Assembly: GCA_014529385.2 (NCBI GenBank)
Contig: CM043947.1
Coordinates: forward strand, 131,029,891 to 131,093,890
DNA from: Adiantum capillus-veneris
Taxonomy: Eukaryota > Streptophyta > Polypodiopsida > Polypodiales > Pteridaceae
DNA length: 64,000 nt
Reading direction: 5' to 3'
Both the position numbers and the translations under genes were made by a program. The notes beneath the pieces are model-generated. The model was not told the origin of the DNA and ran no database searches. It saw only the letters and a program-made list of their open reading frames with translations. Below are positions 11,269-22,430 of this stretch, piece by piece. Every line of letters begins with the position of its first letter. The first letter of the stretch is position 1.

Positions 11269-13045
11269 TTACAGTATCTCCCATGTCGAAAGCTTGAGTG
11301 CCCAACCTGGTGGCCAACTCCATTGATATGAAGCTGTGAGTAGAGCCAGGTCAAACAAGATGAAGGCATCATGTTCCCTTACCTTTCCCCAAGCATAGGA
11401 GAGAGATGATCCTTTGCGATGAGCATCCTCTTTTGGAGCTTCGATGGTGGAAGCCCCAGGAGTCTCATTGCGAGCATTTTTCTTGGGGCAAGAACGATAG
11501 CCATGTCCTTGCTCCCCACACTTAAAATATGCGAAAAGCTTCAAGCTCTTCATGAGAGAGTTTGTTTTTACCTTTGTAAACTCCCTTCTCCTTGGACCTA
11601 TTGTTGTTGTTATTGTTGTTGGAATTGCCTTGGGAAGAATTTTGGGCAATGGTTTTTCCCTTTGCATCACTTTTGTCTTTGTTTTTCATGGGCTTGACAT
11701 TCCGTCTAGCCCCTTGTTGGAAATTGATGCAAGAAGCAACCATGGTATGGTGGATTACTTCGGTGATAGAACCTGTCCGTTGGGAGTTGACATACTCGAC
11801 CATTTTCTCAGGTAATCCCGCATAAAATTGTTTCTTTTTCTCAATGAAGTCTATCTTTTAGAAGACATTAGCCTTGAGATGTAAATCCCAAAACTTGTCC
11901 ACATAATTGTGAATAGACTCATGCGAGAGAAGCTTCAAATTGCGCCATTCGGTAAGTACTTTGTCCTTTGCATCGCTTGCAAGGAACTGCTTCATGATGG
12001 AAACTCGTAGAGTTTTCCATGTCTTTGGAGCCTCGCCATTTTCACGAAGGTTGGCCCACCATTGACGAGCAGATTTTTGGAAGTGCATAGTTACATGGCA
12101 TAGCTTGGAGGACTCCGTGAAGACCTTGTCTTTAAAGGCCACATCAAATTGTTGGATGAAGGCCAATACTTTGTTGGTGGCACCAAAGGTGCCATCATAG
12201 GTGAGAAAAGAGATACTCTTTCCTCCCCCTTTGAACTTCTTGAGCTTTTGTGATTGCCATGCAGGGTATGATTTGCAATGTCCTCTCCGCTTGTATTCTC
12301 TAGGAGAATAACTAGGAGAAGTGCATAGCTACATGGCATAGCTTAGAGGACTCCGTGAAGACCTCGTCTTTAAAGGCCACATCAATTTGTTGGATGAAGG
12401 CCAATACTTTGTTGGTGGCACCAAATGTGCCATCATAGGTGAGAAAAGAGATACTCTTTCCTCCCCCTTTGAACTTCTTGAGCTTTTGTGATTGCCATGC
12501 AGGGTATGATTTGCAATGTCCTCTCCGCTTGTATTCTCTAGGAGAATAAATATTGCTTTTGTCGGAAGAGGAGGAAGGTGAAGAAGAAGGAGAAGAGGGT
12601 GACCTCTTTCTTGCCTTTTTCTTCCTTTGTTTCCTCTCTTCCCTTTTGGAGTAACGAGGAGAAGGACTATGGGTTGACCGTTTCCTCTTGGAAGGAGTTG
12701 GCAATAGTCTAGACCGCCATATTCTTCATGGAGCCACATATTTAGAGGAACTTGGGGATTCACTTCTTTCTCGTTCTTTGGATTCCTCCTCTCTTATGAG
12801 AGAGAGTCTTCTTTTCGGAGTCTCATCAAGAGGCCTCCTAACTCTCTCTCCTCTTAGAGAGGAAGGGAAATCCCATAAGCACGAAGTTATTGGGTAACTT
12901 TGTCTTGCAAAATAGGGTTTCCCATAGCTTGATGCAACCTAGTAACAAGATAATTGATAAACATGGGGGCATCATCATTAGCATCTTCATGTGCAAAATC
13001 AAAGTTATCAATGTTCATTCCACTCTCTTGGTTATTGTCAGCCAT
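11269..13045 (-). pseudogene. Gypsy-1 gag with mutated zinc knuckle and internal duplication
   Basis: The likely start is the ATG at 13045, with N-terminus MADNNQESGM. A Ser/Arg/Lys-rich linker follows (12312-12704), then the capsid-like segment with ARQWWANLRENGEAPKTW (11858-12166), then a nucleocapsid CCHC box near 11500. The box reads YFKCGEQGHGYRSC, so the first Cys of the CX2CX4HX4C pattern is Tyr. A 238-bp tandem duplication (12083-12558) shifts the frame in the middle. Gag forms the particle that packages element RNA; this copy cannot make an intact one. Confidence 0.8.
12083..12558. repeat. 238-bp tandem duplication in gag
   Basis: Two nearly identical units start at GTGCATAG 12083 and at 12321, ending in CTAGGAGAA. 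They differ at only a handful of positions. The period is not a multiple of three, so the duplication itself breaks the gag frame. Confidence 0.9.
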
Positions 13046-13446
13046 GCTAATTATACTTATGTGTTTACTTAGAGTATCCTTTGGCAATTCAAAATCTTAG
13101 TTGCTACTCCTCTTAGCCTTTGAAAATAAGCACTTAAGTATCTACACCCACGGCTCGAATTGGTTAATTTTAGAGAGTAGTGGAGTGGGTCTAACATCAA
13201 AAAATTTGTTGAGGGATAGATCCTTTCGGACTTCTTATGGCTCAAGAATGGTAAAGCCATAGGCAAGTCTACAAAGACCCTGTTATTAAGACCAAAGCTC
13301 CCAAGGTGTGCACCATATCCCACATAGTGGGCTCAACAAAACCGAAAATAGATCCCAGTACCACTTACCCTAATATAATTAACAAAATCAACCATTAATA
13401 GGCTACTTAAGGACCTCTCTTCTTAAGCAAGAAAGAGAAACCAAAT

Positions 13447-13458
13447 GCTCTGATACCA
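13447..13458 (-). other. Gypsy-1 primer binding site
   Basis: The minus-strand TGGTATCAGAGC is a perfect plant initiator Met-tRNA PBS lying one base inside the 5' LTR edge at 13460. Confidence 0.9.
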
Positions 13459-13459
13459 A

Positions 13460-13588
13460 TGTAATGGAAATGGCAATGGTCTATGAACTTTGAGAATAGT
13501 GGAATTAAGATAATAGAGTGATCATTTTTGTGATAATACTTTGAGAACATAGAGGGTGAACTTAATTGATGGTAGCAACATGAACATA
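13460..13588 (-). repeat. Gypsy-1 5' LTR, distal piece
   Basis: Starts TGTAATGGAAATGG like the left LTR and matches it until GCAACATGAACATA, where a CACTA element begins. The LTR resumes at 23453 beyond that element. Confidence 0.9.
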
Positions 13589-13636
13589 CACTATAAAACT
13601 TGCAAAGCGTTTACCGTGGTTCTTTACCATGTTTTG

Positions 13637-13899
13637 TAGAGAGAGAGAGAGAGAGAGAGAGAGAGCAAAATGGGGTGGCCAAAGGAGAGAGAGGAGAGCA
13701 GGAAGGATTTATTTTGTAAATTAAATATTACCATGTATATTACCGTGAATATTACCGCACATATTACCTCGCAAATTTCAAAAAGAAAGAGATTGCGGTA
13801 TGCCGCGTTTTTTGCAGCATACCTTGCTCTTTTACTCCTACCACCACCGCCATCACCGTATTCTCTCCTTCTCTCCCTCTCAAAGCTCACATCCCTCAC

Positions 13900-13944
<45 letters not shown>

Positions 13945-13983
13945 ACCTACTTTCTCTTCTTAACACACACACACACACACACA
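13637..13983. repeat. CACTA left subterminal region with microsatellites and GGTAATAT-type repeats
   Basis: Contains (GA)n at about 13637-13666, several ATTACCGYR units at about 13728-13770 (the inverse of the right-end repeats), (CT)n at about 13900-13941 and (CA)n at about 13965-13983. Frames here translate the repeats and are not genes. Confidence 0.7.
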
Positions 13984-14284
13984 TGCACAATCAATCTTTG
14001 GTGGAGCACTCCATCACTTGACCATTGTTGGAGAGGAGAGGGCGGACCGCAAGAGGGCTCTACACAAGAGGACCGCAAGAACGTTAGAGGAACACAATAG
14101 GTAAGCTTCTACAAAATCCTCCCTCCCCATTGTCTTAAACACACACACACACACACACATTAGAAAAGTTAGATTCGAAGATTTTGTACCTTGGTGTAGG
14201 TGCTTCTTGCTTGCTTGGTTGATTGTTTTTTGTAGGTGTGTGATTAGTTCGTAGATACTTGCTTGATTGCTTGGTGTGTATTAA

Positions 14285-14666
14285 GGAGAGAGAAAAAGGA
14301 GAGGAAAAGAGAGGGAGAAAGAGAGATTAGCGTAAATTTAATGGTTAATGTTAAATTAATGTTAAAGTAAAGATTAACATAGATTTCATGTGATTAATGT
14401 TAAATAGATGTTTAAGTAGAGAGAGAAAAAGTCAAATTAAACATCACACCTATACATTGAATTTGTTATATGTTTAATGTTAAATTAGTGTTAACTTAGA
14501 GTGCATTGATGCGTATGTTAGATTAGAAAAATAAAAATAGAGAGAGAAAAAAAACATTAGGTATTAAACATTAGAAAAAAAAGTGATAAGAGTATAATAA
14601 ATTGTACATTAAAAAAAGGGTTTAGAGAGAGAAATATTCAATTTAGTGTCTGTGAAATTAGAGAGA

Positions 14667-14705
<39 letters not shown>

Positions 14706-16056
14706 GAGCGATTAGAGGGAGAAGAAGTGTTAAAATAGTGTAGATTGGATGAGAGAAAGAGAAGAAGAAAGATTAGAGAGAGGAAAGGAGAGATAGAGAG
14801 AAAGTAGGGAGAGACTGTTAGAGATAGAGAGAAAGTAGGGAGAGATTGTTAGATTAGAGAGAGAAACAAGGATAGAGAGTGTGTAGAGAGGGAGAGAGAG
14901 TAGATAAAGGGTATAGAGATAGAGATTACATGGAGAGAGAGTCAAGATTAGGGGATAGAGAGAGTAGAGAGAAGGTAGAGATAGATATTAGGTAGAAAGT
15001 AGATAGATAAGGTTAGGATTTATACAGAGATTAGAGTGTAGAGAGGTGTACATAGATTAGATAGAGTGGGGGTAAAGATTATGTAGATTAGGTAGAGAGG
15101 GAGAATACGTAGAGAGTAGCAATAGAGAGAGTCGATATTAAGGGGTAGAGAGAGTAGAGAGAGGGTAGATATAGAGATTAGATGGATAAGGTTAGGATTT
15201 AAAAAAAGATTAGGGTGTAGAGAGAGGTGTGGATACAATAGATAGAGAGGATGTAGAGATTAAGTAGATTAGGTAGAGAGTACGTAGAGATAGAGATTAG
15301 GTAGAGAGAGAGAGGTGTGAATAGAGGTTAGGATGTAGAGGGAGAGTAGAGAGAGGTTAAGATGTAGATAGAGAGGAGGATACATAGAGTGTAGAGATAG
15401 ATAGAGGAACTAGAGAGAGTGTAGATATTTACCTCTATTTAGTGCTCTCTCTCTATGTTTAGAAGGTAGAGAGTCGGAGGGTAGATATAGAGATTAGGTA
15501 TAGAGTAAATAGATAAGATTAGGATTTAGGAAGAGATCAGAGAGGTGTGGATAGAGTAGATAGAGACGGTGTAGAGTTTAGGTAGACTAGGTAGAGAGGG
15601 AGGATACGTAGAGAGTGTAGATAGATAAGGTTAGGATTTAGGAAGAGATTAGGGTTTAGAGAGAGGGGTGGATAGAGTAGATAGAGGGTGTAGATAGAGA
15701 GACGGAGGATGCATAGAATGTAGAGATAGATAGAGGGACTAGAGAGAGAGTAGAGATTTACCTCTATTTAGAGCTCTCTCTGTGTTTAGAGGGTAGATAT
15801 AGAGATTATGTAGAGAGTAGATGGATAAGATTAAGATTTAGGAAGAGATTAGCATATAGGGTGTAGAGAGGTGTGTGAATAGAGTAGATATAGAGGGTGT
15901 AGAATTGAGGTAGATTAGGTAGAGAAGGAGGATACATAGAGAGTGTAGATAGAGATTAAGTTGAGGGGAGACAAATAAGGTTAGGATTTAGGAAGAGATT
16001 AGGGTTTAGAGAGAGGTGTAGATGGAGTAGATAGAGAGGATGTAGAGATTAGGTAG
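14285..16056. repeat. 1.8-kb purine-strand minisatellite-like tract
   Basis: The plus strand is almost only A, G and T, with very few C, over about 1.77 kb. Imperfect modules recur, most recognisably GGTTAGGATTTAGGAAGAG, near 15010, 15190, 15517, 15629, 15829 and 15979, interspersed with TAGAGAGAG blocks. Module spacing is irregular (about 110 to 330 bp), so this is a decayed or shuffled array rather than a clean tandem repeat. It lies wholly inside the CACTA element. Confidence 0.85.
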
Positions 16057-16420
16057 AGTGTTAACACAACCTTGTTCTCCCAACCAACACCGCCTTGCAC
16101 ACACATCTAATCATTTGGACGATTTTGACTTTGTTGAAGCTACCAACAACCCCAACTTTATCGGACGCCCAACCTCTACTCTGCCCGAGCTGCCCTCAAC
16201 TCTCAGACTCATCTTGAGCACCAACTTTGACACTATTCGAGCTGCCTGTGACTCTCTAGCAGTTATGCTTTGAGTCTCTTCATAGGAAGCATGTACCTAT
16301 CATGGCCACTCGAGCCTCATCTCAAGGCAAGTCTACATTCTCCGGGGTCATGGAAATACCCCCAAAGACAAAAAAACCTAACACATAGATCTTCAAAATG
16401 AAGTCGAGAAGCTTCGCAAG
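16057..16420 (+). pseudogene. CACTA internal frame fragments, left of the chromovirus insertion
   Basis: Codon-like sequence begins abruptly where the purine tract ends. One frame (16058-16273) and a short frame from ATG 16302 (MATRASSQGK...) end in stops. The frame entering the insertion site (about 16389-16420) reads as the start of a Glu/Lys/Leu heptad-type helix that resumes beyond the chromovirus at 22431. This could be a captured host or gag fragment; the family is not recognised. Confidence 0.35.
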
Positions 16421-16561
16421 TTTCAAACCAATGGACTGCCAGGTCCCGGTCCATCTGCCCAACCTCCCTTTAATAGGCTCCTAGCCACTTTCGGACCCCT
16501 TCCCACTGGCAGTTGGCCCTTGGCCGAGTCCGTGACCCCTTGGTTGGCCCTTGGCCTGACA
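16421..16561 (-). repeat. Gypsy-2 3' LTR
   Basis: 141 bp, ends TTTCAAACC and CCTGACA on the plus strand, matching 22285-22425. A polypurine tract (minus strand, reading ...GGGGGGAGTAA) abuts it at about 16562-16572. Confidence 0.95.
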
Positions 16562-17070
16562 TTACTCCCCCCTTGGAGAAGCGTTTTCGTCCTCGAAAAC
16601 AAAAGTGGGGAATTTCTTCTTAAGAACACTAATGTTTTCCCAAGTGGCACCTTCTTCAGGGCGATCTTTCCACTTGACTAAAGCTTTCCTACTTACATGA
16701 TGACGAGTACGGAGTTCATGAAAATCTAAAATGCGTTCAGGTTCATGCGGTTGAGTGGGAGGTTCAATGAAATCAACCAATATCTGCTGGCCGATAACAT
16801 TGTCGTCCCCATGCAAGCGTTTACGTAAACGACTTACATGAAATACCGGATGGACAAAAAAGTGCGCAGGTAACTCAAGTTTGTAGGCCCTATCACCAAC
16901 TCGCTTGAGTATCTTGAATGGCCCACAATAACGTGGAGATAATTTGGGTGTAGGTCCCCAGTCTTCAGACTTTCGGAATGCTCTGGCACACACAAAAATA
17001 CCTCTTCCCCTTCCGTGAAGGTAACTTGCCGACGTTTCTCATTAGCATACTTCTTATACCGATCCTGTGC
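16562..17070 (-). pseudogene. Gypsy-2 integrase C-terminus and chromodomain
   Basis: The frame 16562-16993 carries the conserved GPTPKLSPRYCGPFKILKRV block and VHPVFHVSRLRK of the integrase C-terminal region. A chromodomain-like segment follows (PERILDFHELRTRHH, then ALVKWKDRPEEGATWE) and ends FPTFVFEDE. In chromoviruses this domain is thought to steer insertion toward particular chromatin. It is separated from the integrase core by a stop at about 17068 and a frame change near 16990. It is nearly full length for the family. Confidence 0.9.
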
Positions 17071-18480
17071 TTATCGAACATTTTGATGAGCAAGTCTCAG
17101 CATTTCCATATGATCTTGGAGAAACTCCTTGACCTGTTGGAGCTTCTCAATTGCTAACCCCATCGTCACTGGTGATCTAGGTTGAAAACCATACATAAGC
17201 ATGAATGGACTAAAACCAGTTGTAACATGCTTAGCACTATTATATGCAAACTCAAGAATAGGAAGATAATCTTCCCAATCTGATTGCTTCTTGCTAACGT
17301 ATGCTCGTAGCATATCCTCTAGCACTTGATTGATTCGTTCCGTCTGACCATCTGTTTCAGGGTGATCAGCCATACTTAAATTAAGTTGTGTACCCAATTG
17401 TTTAAAAACAGCCCTCCAAAAATGATTGTTAAACTTGGGATCACGATCACTCACAATGTTACTTGGCAATCCATACAACCTGTAAAGGTTGTCCACAAAT
17501 AACTTAGCTAATTCTGGAGTCTTAATGGTTGACTTGGTTGGAATAAACCAACAAAGTTTAGTCAACCGGTCTACGACCACCCATACCGAGTCATGTCCTC
17601 GAATAGTGGTTGGTAAACCCACAATAAAATCCATGGAGATACTTTCCCATTTACCATTGGGAATCTCTAAAGGATGTAAGAGTCCTCCTGCTTTCAGGCG
17701 CTCTGCTTTATTAACTTGACATTTTTGGCAATGCAAGACATAGTCTTAAACATACCCATGCAAACCTGGTCAGTAAAACTGTCGTCTTACGAGTGCATAC
17801 GTTTTCTTAATTCCTGGGTGCCCTGCACTTGGACTATCATGACATTCATAAAGAATTTGGTGCCGAATGTCCACGTCTGTCAGTACACACACCCTCCCCT
17901 TGTGGAGTAGGTACCCATCATCTATGGAAAAATTCTTCCATCTCTGCAGTTCATCACTCAAAAGAGGAGAACTGGGTGTGGAGGAAACAAAACCACTACC
18001 AACATTGGAGTGAGAAGAATCCCTCTTTCTAACATAGCTCCACACCTTGGAGTATGCAGTATCATGCTCGCACTTACCTTTGAGAGATTCCAAAAACTCA
18101 CTCCGCAATTCCGTGAAAAGGAGAGAGTTGATCTCTGGCATTTGGCTGAGAGCATCAGCCACTACATTGTAGCGCCCTCTACGATATCGTAGCTTGTCAT
18201 CATACTCCTGAAGAATCTCAGCCCACCTGGCCTTGCGACCCTTCAAATCACTTTGCTGTGTGAACCACTTGATGCTTTCATGGTCAAACACAATCTCGAA
18301 CTGTGCACCATACAAATAATGTCGCCACGTCTTTAAAGCAGACACTATTGCATAGAGCTCTCGTTCGTAAGCAGAGTAATTCTGCTGTGTTGAATCCAGC
18401 TTCTTGCTTTCAAATGCAATTGGCCTTCCCTCTTGCAGAAGGACTGCTCCAATTGCACGATTACTAGCATCCGTTTCCAA
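17071..18480 (-). pseudogene. Gypsy-2 RNase H and integrase core
   Basis: 18480 down to 17770 covers RNase H ([39 protein letters not shown]) and the start of the integrase zinc domain (HPGIKKTYALVRRQFY). 17736 down to 17071 holds the rest: CQKCQ, then the catalytic triad as ISMDFIVGLP (Asp), VSDRDPKFNNHFW (Asp) and ETDGQTERINQVLE (Glu). All three acidic residues are present. Two stops near 17740-17770 interrupt the zinc domain. The integrase would insert cDNA into chromatin; this copy cannot be translated intact. Confidence 0.92.
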
Positions 18481-19856
18481 AACGAATGGCTCTAGGGATC
18501 CACAATAGCCAAACAGGAGCTGTGGCTAATGTGTCCTTAAGTTTGTCAAAACTTTGCTGTTGTTCTAATCCCCACTGAAAGGTCTTGCCCTTGGCTTTCA
18601 GCTGATCTGTCATGGGAACAGAAATATGGGCATAGTTTTTAACGAATCGACAATAAAAACCTGCAAAGCCTAAAAAAATCTGGAGCTCTTTCAAATTTTT
18701 GGGAGAGGGCCACCTCCGAATGGCATCCACCTTGGATTGATCCATGTGTAACCCTGTAGCCAAAATAACATGCCCCAAGTAGTGAATTTCCTCCTTGAGA
18801 AAATCACATTTGGATTTCTTGGCATATAACTGATTTTGGCGTAGCAAATGAAACACTTGTTTCAAATGTGCTAAGTGCTCTTCCTCAGAGGCACTATATA
18901 CAAGAATGTCATTGAGGAAAACGATAACAAACTTTTCCAAGTATGGTCTCAAGACACTATCCATGAGTGTCATGAACGTAGCTGGAGCATTGGTTAACCC
19001 AAAGGGCATCACCAAAAACTCATAATGTCCAAACCTTGTTCGGAACGCTGTTTTGGGTATATCCGCAAGCCTGATGTGTACTTGATGATACCCAGATCTT
19101 AAATCAATCTTTGAAAATATACGAGCGTGGGGTGAGCTTATCAAACAGCTCATCCACTCGTGGCAATGGGTAATTGTTCTTAACAGTAACCGCATTTAAT
19201 CCACGGTAATCTACGCACATGCGCATACTACTGTCCTTTTTCTTCACCAAAAGAATGGGAGAGGCCCATGGTGAAGAACTTGGTTGAATAAACCCTCTAC
19301 TGAGATAGTCAGCAAGCTGACGTTCCACCTCAGCAGCCTTAGAATGACTCATTCTGTAAGGCGGTTTACTCACTGGCTTACTGCCTGTAACCACGTCTAT
19401 GCCATGTTTCACAGAACGTGCCGGCGGTAGCCCTGGTGGTAAATCATCTGGGAACACATCCTTGAATTCCCTTAAAAGTTCCTTTAATTCATTAGCAACA
19501 TTTGCTTGTTTTGAATTAGTAGACATAGGTGGAAGAGGAGAGAGAGAAGAATGCGGCGTTGAGGAAGTTTTATTCAAAACATTATCATCATTAAAAACAT
19601 CATCCACATTGGAAATAAAATGGCACAGTGAGTAACACAAAAAGAGTTCTTCTATTGCATCATCAGAAGCGAGCTTCATAAGCTCAGCTGTACAAATAAG
19701 TGGTGAGGAAGGTACATCCTTCTCCCCCAACAGCAGCACGTGCACACCATTGGATTCGAACATTAGACTATTATGCTCATAGCTACGTCTAAGTGATGAT
19801 CCTAAACTATGCAACCATTCACGACTAAGAACCGCATATGCCCTCTCCATATTCAT
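18464..19856 (-). pseudogene. Gypsy-2 reverse transcriptase with FLND active site
   Basis: The upper part (19856-19104) reads from the protease-RT linker through [21 protein letters not shown] and [20 protein letters not shown]. After a frameshift near 19120 it continues as [35 protein letters not shown] and [13 protein letters not shown]. The catalytic motif, usually FLDD or YLDD, is FLND here because a GAT codon is AAT. Another frameshift near 18490 separates it from RNase H. The Asp to Asn change alone should abolish polymerisation, so the element is dead twice over. Confidence 0.93.
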
Positions 19857-20093
19857 GACTTAGAAATCCAAAGAGGTACGGTATCCTTGAATTTCCAGAG
19901 ATACATCTTTAACCTGAGTTTCCCATATCTCAGCATCATGGCCGTTAATCATTGCTACCTTGTAGCGATGGGAACTCGGGGTTTGGGGAAATTTGAGTCG
20001 TTTCACCAATTTATAATTGATGAAATTGTGCGACGCACCATCGTCTACCAAGATCTGCACCCTGTGCCCTTGGATAGAGCCATGCATATGCAC
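19857..20093 (-). pseudogene. Gypsy-2 aspartic protease
   Basis: The reading VQILVDDGASHNFINYKLV places the retropepsin active-site triad as DDG instead of the usual DSG or DTG. The related element at 61427-64000 has the same DDG, so this looks like a family trait rather than a mutation in one copy. A stop (TAA where the relative has CAG) follows at about 19857-19859, cutting it from RT. The enzyme normally cleaves the Gag-Pol polyprotein. Confidence 0.85.
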
Positions 20094-20096
20094 CGA

Positions 20097-21377
20097 CTAA
20101 TGTGGTCCGAAAGTCTGCTGCCACATGGAGGCCGTGATACAGCACTCATGCACCGCCTCGGTGTGTGTTACTTCCACATTAGCAAACTGGGAAGAGGATT
20201 CAAGAGGTAAAAGATGCACCATGTGCACTGCTTTTTCCTTCCCCTTGTCTTGAGCAATAGATTTCCCCTTGGGACAATCCTTTTTGCTATGTCCAGTTCC
20301 CAAACATTTAAAGCACAACTTTTCTTTTTTGGCTTTCTCAAACTCTTCCGTTGAGAGAGGACCTCTAGACCCCTTGGGCTTTCTGGAGGTCTTTGATGTA
20401 GCAGAGGCAAATTTTCTTTTATGATGCACATGTTGTGGACGTGTTGAAACAGGTGTAGTGCCATGCACATGCGAACTATGCAATGCCCGATCATCGGGAT
20501 CATCATGGATGTGAGCTTGCATTATTGCGTCCTCAAGTGTTTGTGGATCCTGGGTTTTAACGTGCTTCTTAAGCTCGGGATTTAACCCATGGATGAACCC
20601 ACGTACCTGCTAAAAGGTGTCCATCCCTTCCAGCTTGAGGATCACATCCCGATAATGGGAAATATATTCCAATAATTTTTTATGTTGGCGCATAGAACAT
20701 TCGTCCCAGGCGGTCCAATTTCTATCCTTCTCATTAGTAGGAAGAAATTCCTTCCTGAAGACAGTCTCAAAAGCTGCCCAAGTCTGTGGTAGGATGCCCT
20801 TCTCCTTGAGAGACATCCACCATTTGTAGGCCTTGCCGTCCAAAGTCAGACTTGTCTGCAGCGCCTTGGCTGCATCCGGGGTACGTCTAAGGTCATGAAT
20901 ACTATCCCACTTGCTGAGAAAAATATTCACGGTGTCCTTGTTTCGCTCACGCTCTTCTCCCCGAAAAATTGGTGGCTTTGTATTTTTCAACAAATCGTCC
21001 ACCTCTTTTTGGGTCAGAGAGTGCAGCGGTCCCGGAGGAGGGCCTTGCCCGGCAGCCGGCCCTTGGCCTGGTGTGGAGCCGTGCTCTTGATTTTGCTGAC
21101 CAGCAGGGCCCGTGGCCTGCTGCCGCATATGCAACTTAATCAAATCGGATAATGATGTGACATTCTGATTTAATTGTGCAAAATTCGTTTCAAGCACAGT
21201 CATGCGTGTTTGCAATGCACGGAAATCTTGCATGTCTAGCAACTCATACGCATCGTCTATCGCCGTTGTGGCACAATTACCCTCCGTGAGAGGAACCGTC
21301 CGCGTGGCATCGACAGACGAAACAGGTGCGGACTGCTCGAAATCAAATGCATGATGCATATCTATGTCCGAATCCAT
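20097..21377 (-). pseudogene. Gypsy-2 gag
   Basis: I take the ATG at 21377 (MDSDIDMHHAFDFEQS) because the relative at 62375 starts equivalently. The frame continues through KAYKWWMSLKEKGILPQTW (capsid-like block) to MDTF, then a TAG near 20610 where the relative has a Gln codon. It reads on to a CCHC nucleocapsid box CFKCLGTGHSKKDCP at about 20300. Pro/Gly/Gln-rich sequence lies around residues 150-175. Only that single nonsense change was seen in gag. Confidence 0.92.
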
Positions 21378-22284
21378 GCTGTGGACGTACTGTGCGAGAA
21401 AAGAAAGGAGAATACCTGAATTCCAATGAGCTCGTAGCAGGTTGCGATAATTAACCGTATAATTACGCCTTTGATGGGAAAAAACGCTGAATTCGAAAGC
21501 GAACTTCAATCCAAAACGAAGAGTAGCTTGAAGATAAGGAGCAAGTCTGCAGCAGCCGATGATGCTCTTGAAAGCATCGATCAATTTTGAGTTGCCAACG
21601 ATCTGGTTTGCATCTTATGCACTACGGCAGATGAACTTGAAATTTTCCGACAAATGTTGCAGCCGATGAGAAGCTTGAAAACACGAATCAATGTACCTTC
21701 ACCACCGATTTGGCGTGCATCGTATGCAAGAAGCCAAAACCGGGAAATTTGCAACCAATCGCTGGCTTTTCAAAACTTTAGAATCCGAGTTTCAGCAGAT
21801 TCGGACTGTAAAATTTGCAGTAATCCACAGCCGTTGTGTGCTTTGTGTGCCCACCGATTCGGAGGAGAATGCCGTAGAGCACCGGAATCGCAATCGCGCA
21901 GGGCACGGCCCTTGTTCAAAACCCACGAGGGTTTTCCGGGTGTGAACGGCCAATCCTTAAGGGTTTTTTTGTAAAAAAAAACTCGAACATCTCTCTTGCA
22001 GACGAAGCGGCCGACTGCGCAGAGCTGTTAGGAGAGATACCTCGCGATGGCGAGGTCCGCTGAGGCCGGGCAAGAAACGAGAATTGCTGGTCTTCCCCTT
22101 GCGCTCCCACTGAGCCCAACTCCAGCCGATTTGGTGCAGGTCGACAGACGCCCTCGTCCCCGACTAGGGGTTGCTGCACATGCGCGGGCTTCGGCTTCTT
22201 CTTCCTCCTCCTTTGAGGTTGCATGCAACATGCATCCCCAAAAGCAGAACGTGCCCTCAGTTCTAAGTTTAGCTCTGAGACCAA
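21378..22284 (-). other. Gypsy-2 leader and primer binding site
   Basis: The untranslated leader between PBS and gag is GC-richer than its surroundings, and frames in it are not conserved in the relative. The PBS at about 22271-22283 reads TGGTCTCAGAGCT on the minus strand, one base off the usual TGGTATCAGAGC. Confidence 0.75.
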
Positions 22285-22425
22285 TTTCAAACCAATGGAC
22301 TGCCAGGTCCCGGTCCATCCGCCCAACCTCCCTTTAATAGGCTCCTAGCCACTTTCGGACCCCTTCCCACTGGCAGCCGGCCCTTGGCCGAGTCCATGAC
22401 CCCTTGGTTGGCCCTTGGCCTGACA
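22285..22425 (-). repeat. Gypsy-2 5' LTR
   Basis: 141 bp, paired with 16421-16561. Its inner edge adjoins the PBS and its outer edge the GCAAG duplication. A CCTATTAAAGGG block on the minus strand may serve as a weak TATA element. Confidence 0.95.
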
Positions 22426-22430
22426 GCAAG

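Larger units (their letters stand above)
16421..22425 (-). mobile_element. Gypsy-2: chromovirus with 141-bp LTRs nested in the CACTA element
   Basis: Two 141-bp LTRs (16421-16561 and 22285-22425) differ at four positions by my reading, all transitions. They are flanked by the identical 5-bp duplication GCAAG (16416-16420 and 22426-22430). Minus-strand order: LTR, PBS, a 0.9-kb leader, gag, protease, RT, RNase H, integrase, chromodomain, polypurine tract, LTR. Nearly every domain is legible, but stops and frameshifts interrupt gag, protease, RT and integrase. The LTR ends are TG...AA rather than TG...CA. A close relative starts at 61427. Confidence 0.95.

Noticed and set aside
14730-15238. Leu/Ser-rich minus-strand frames in the purine tract
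   Set aside because: Composition is dictated by the GA-rich repeat and there is no start context or homology.
21654-22337. Overlapping frames on both strands in the gypsy-2 leader
   Set aside because: They lie in the untranslated leader between PBS and gag and are not preserved in the related element at 61427.
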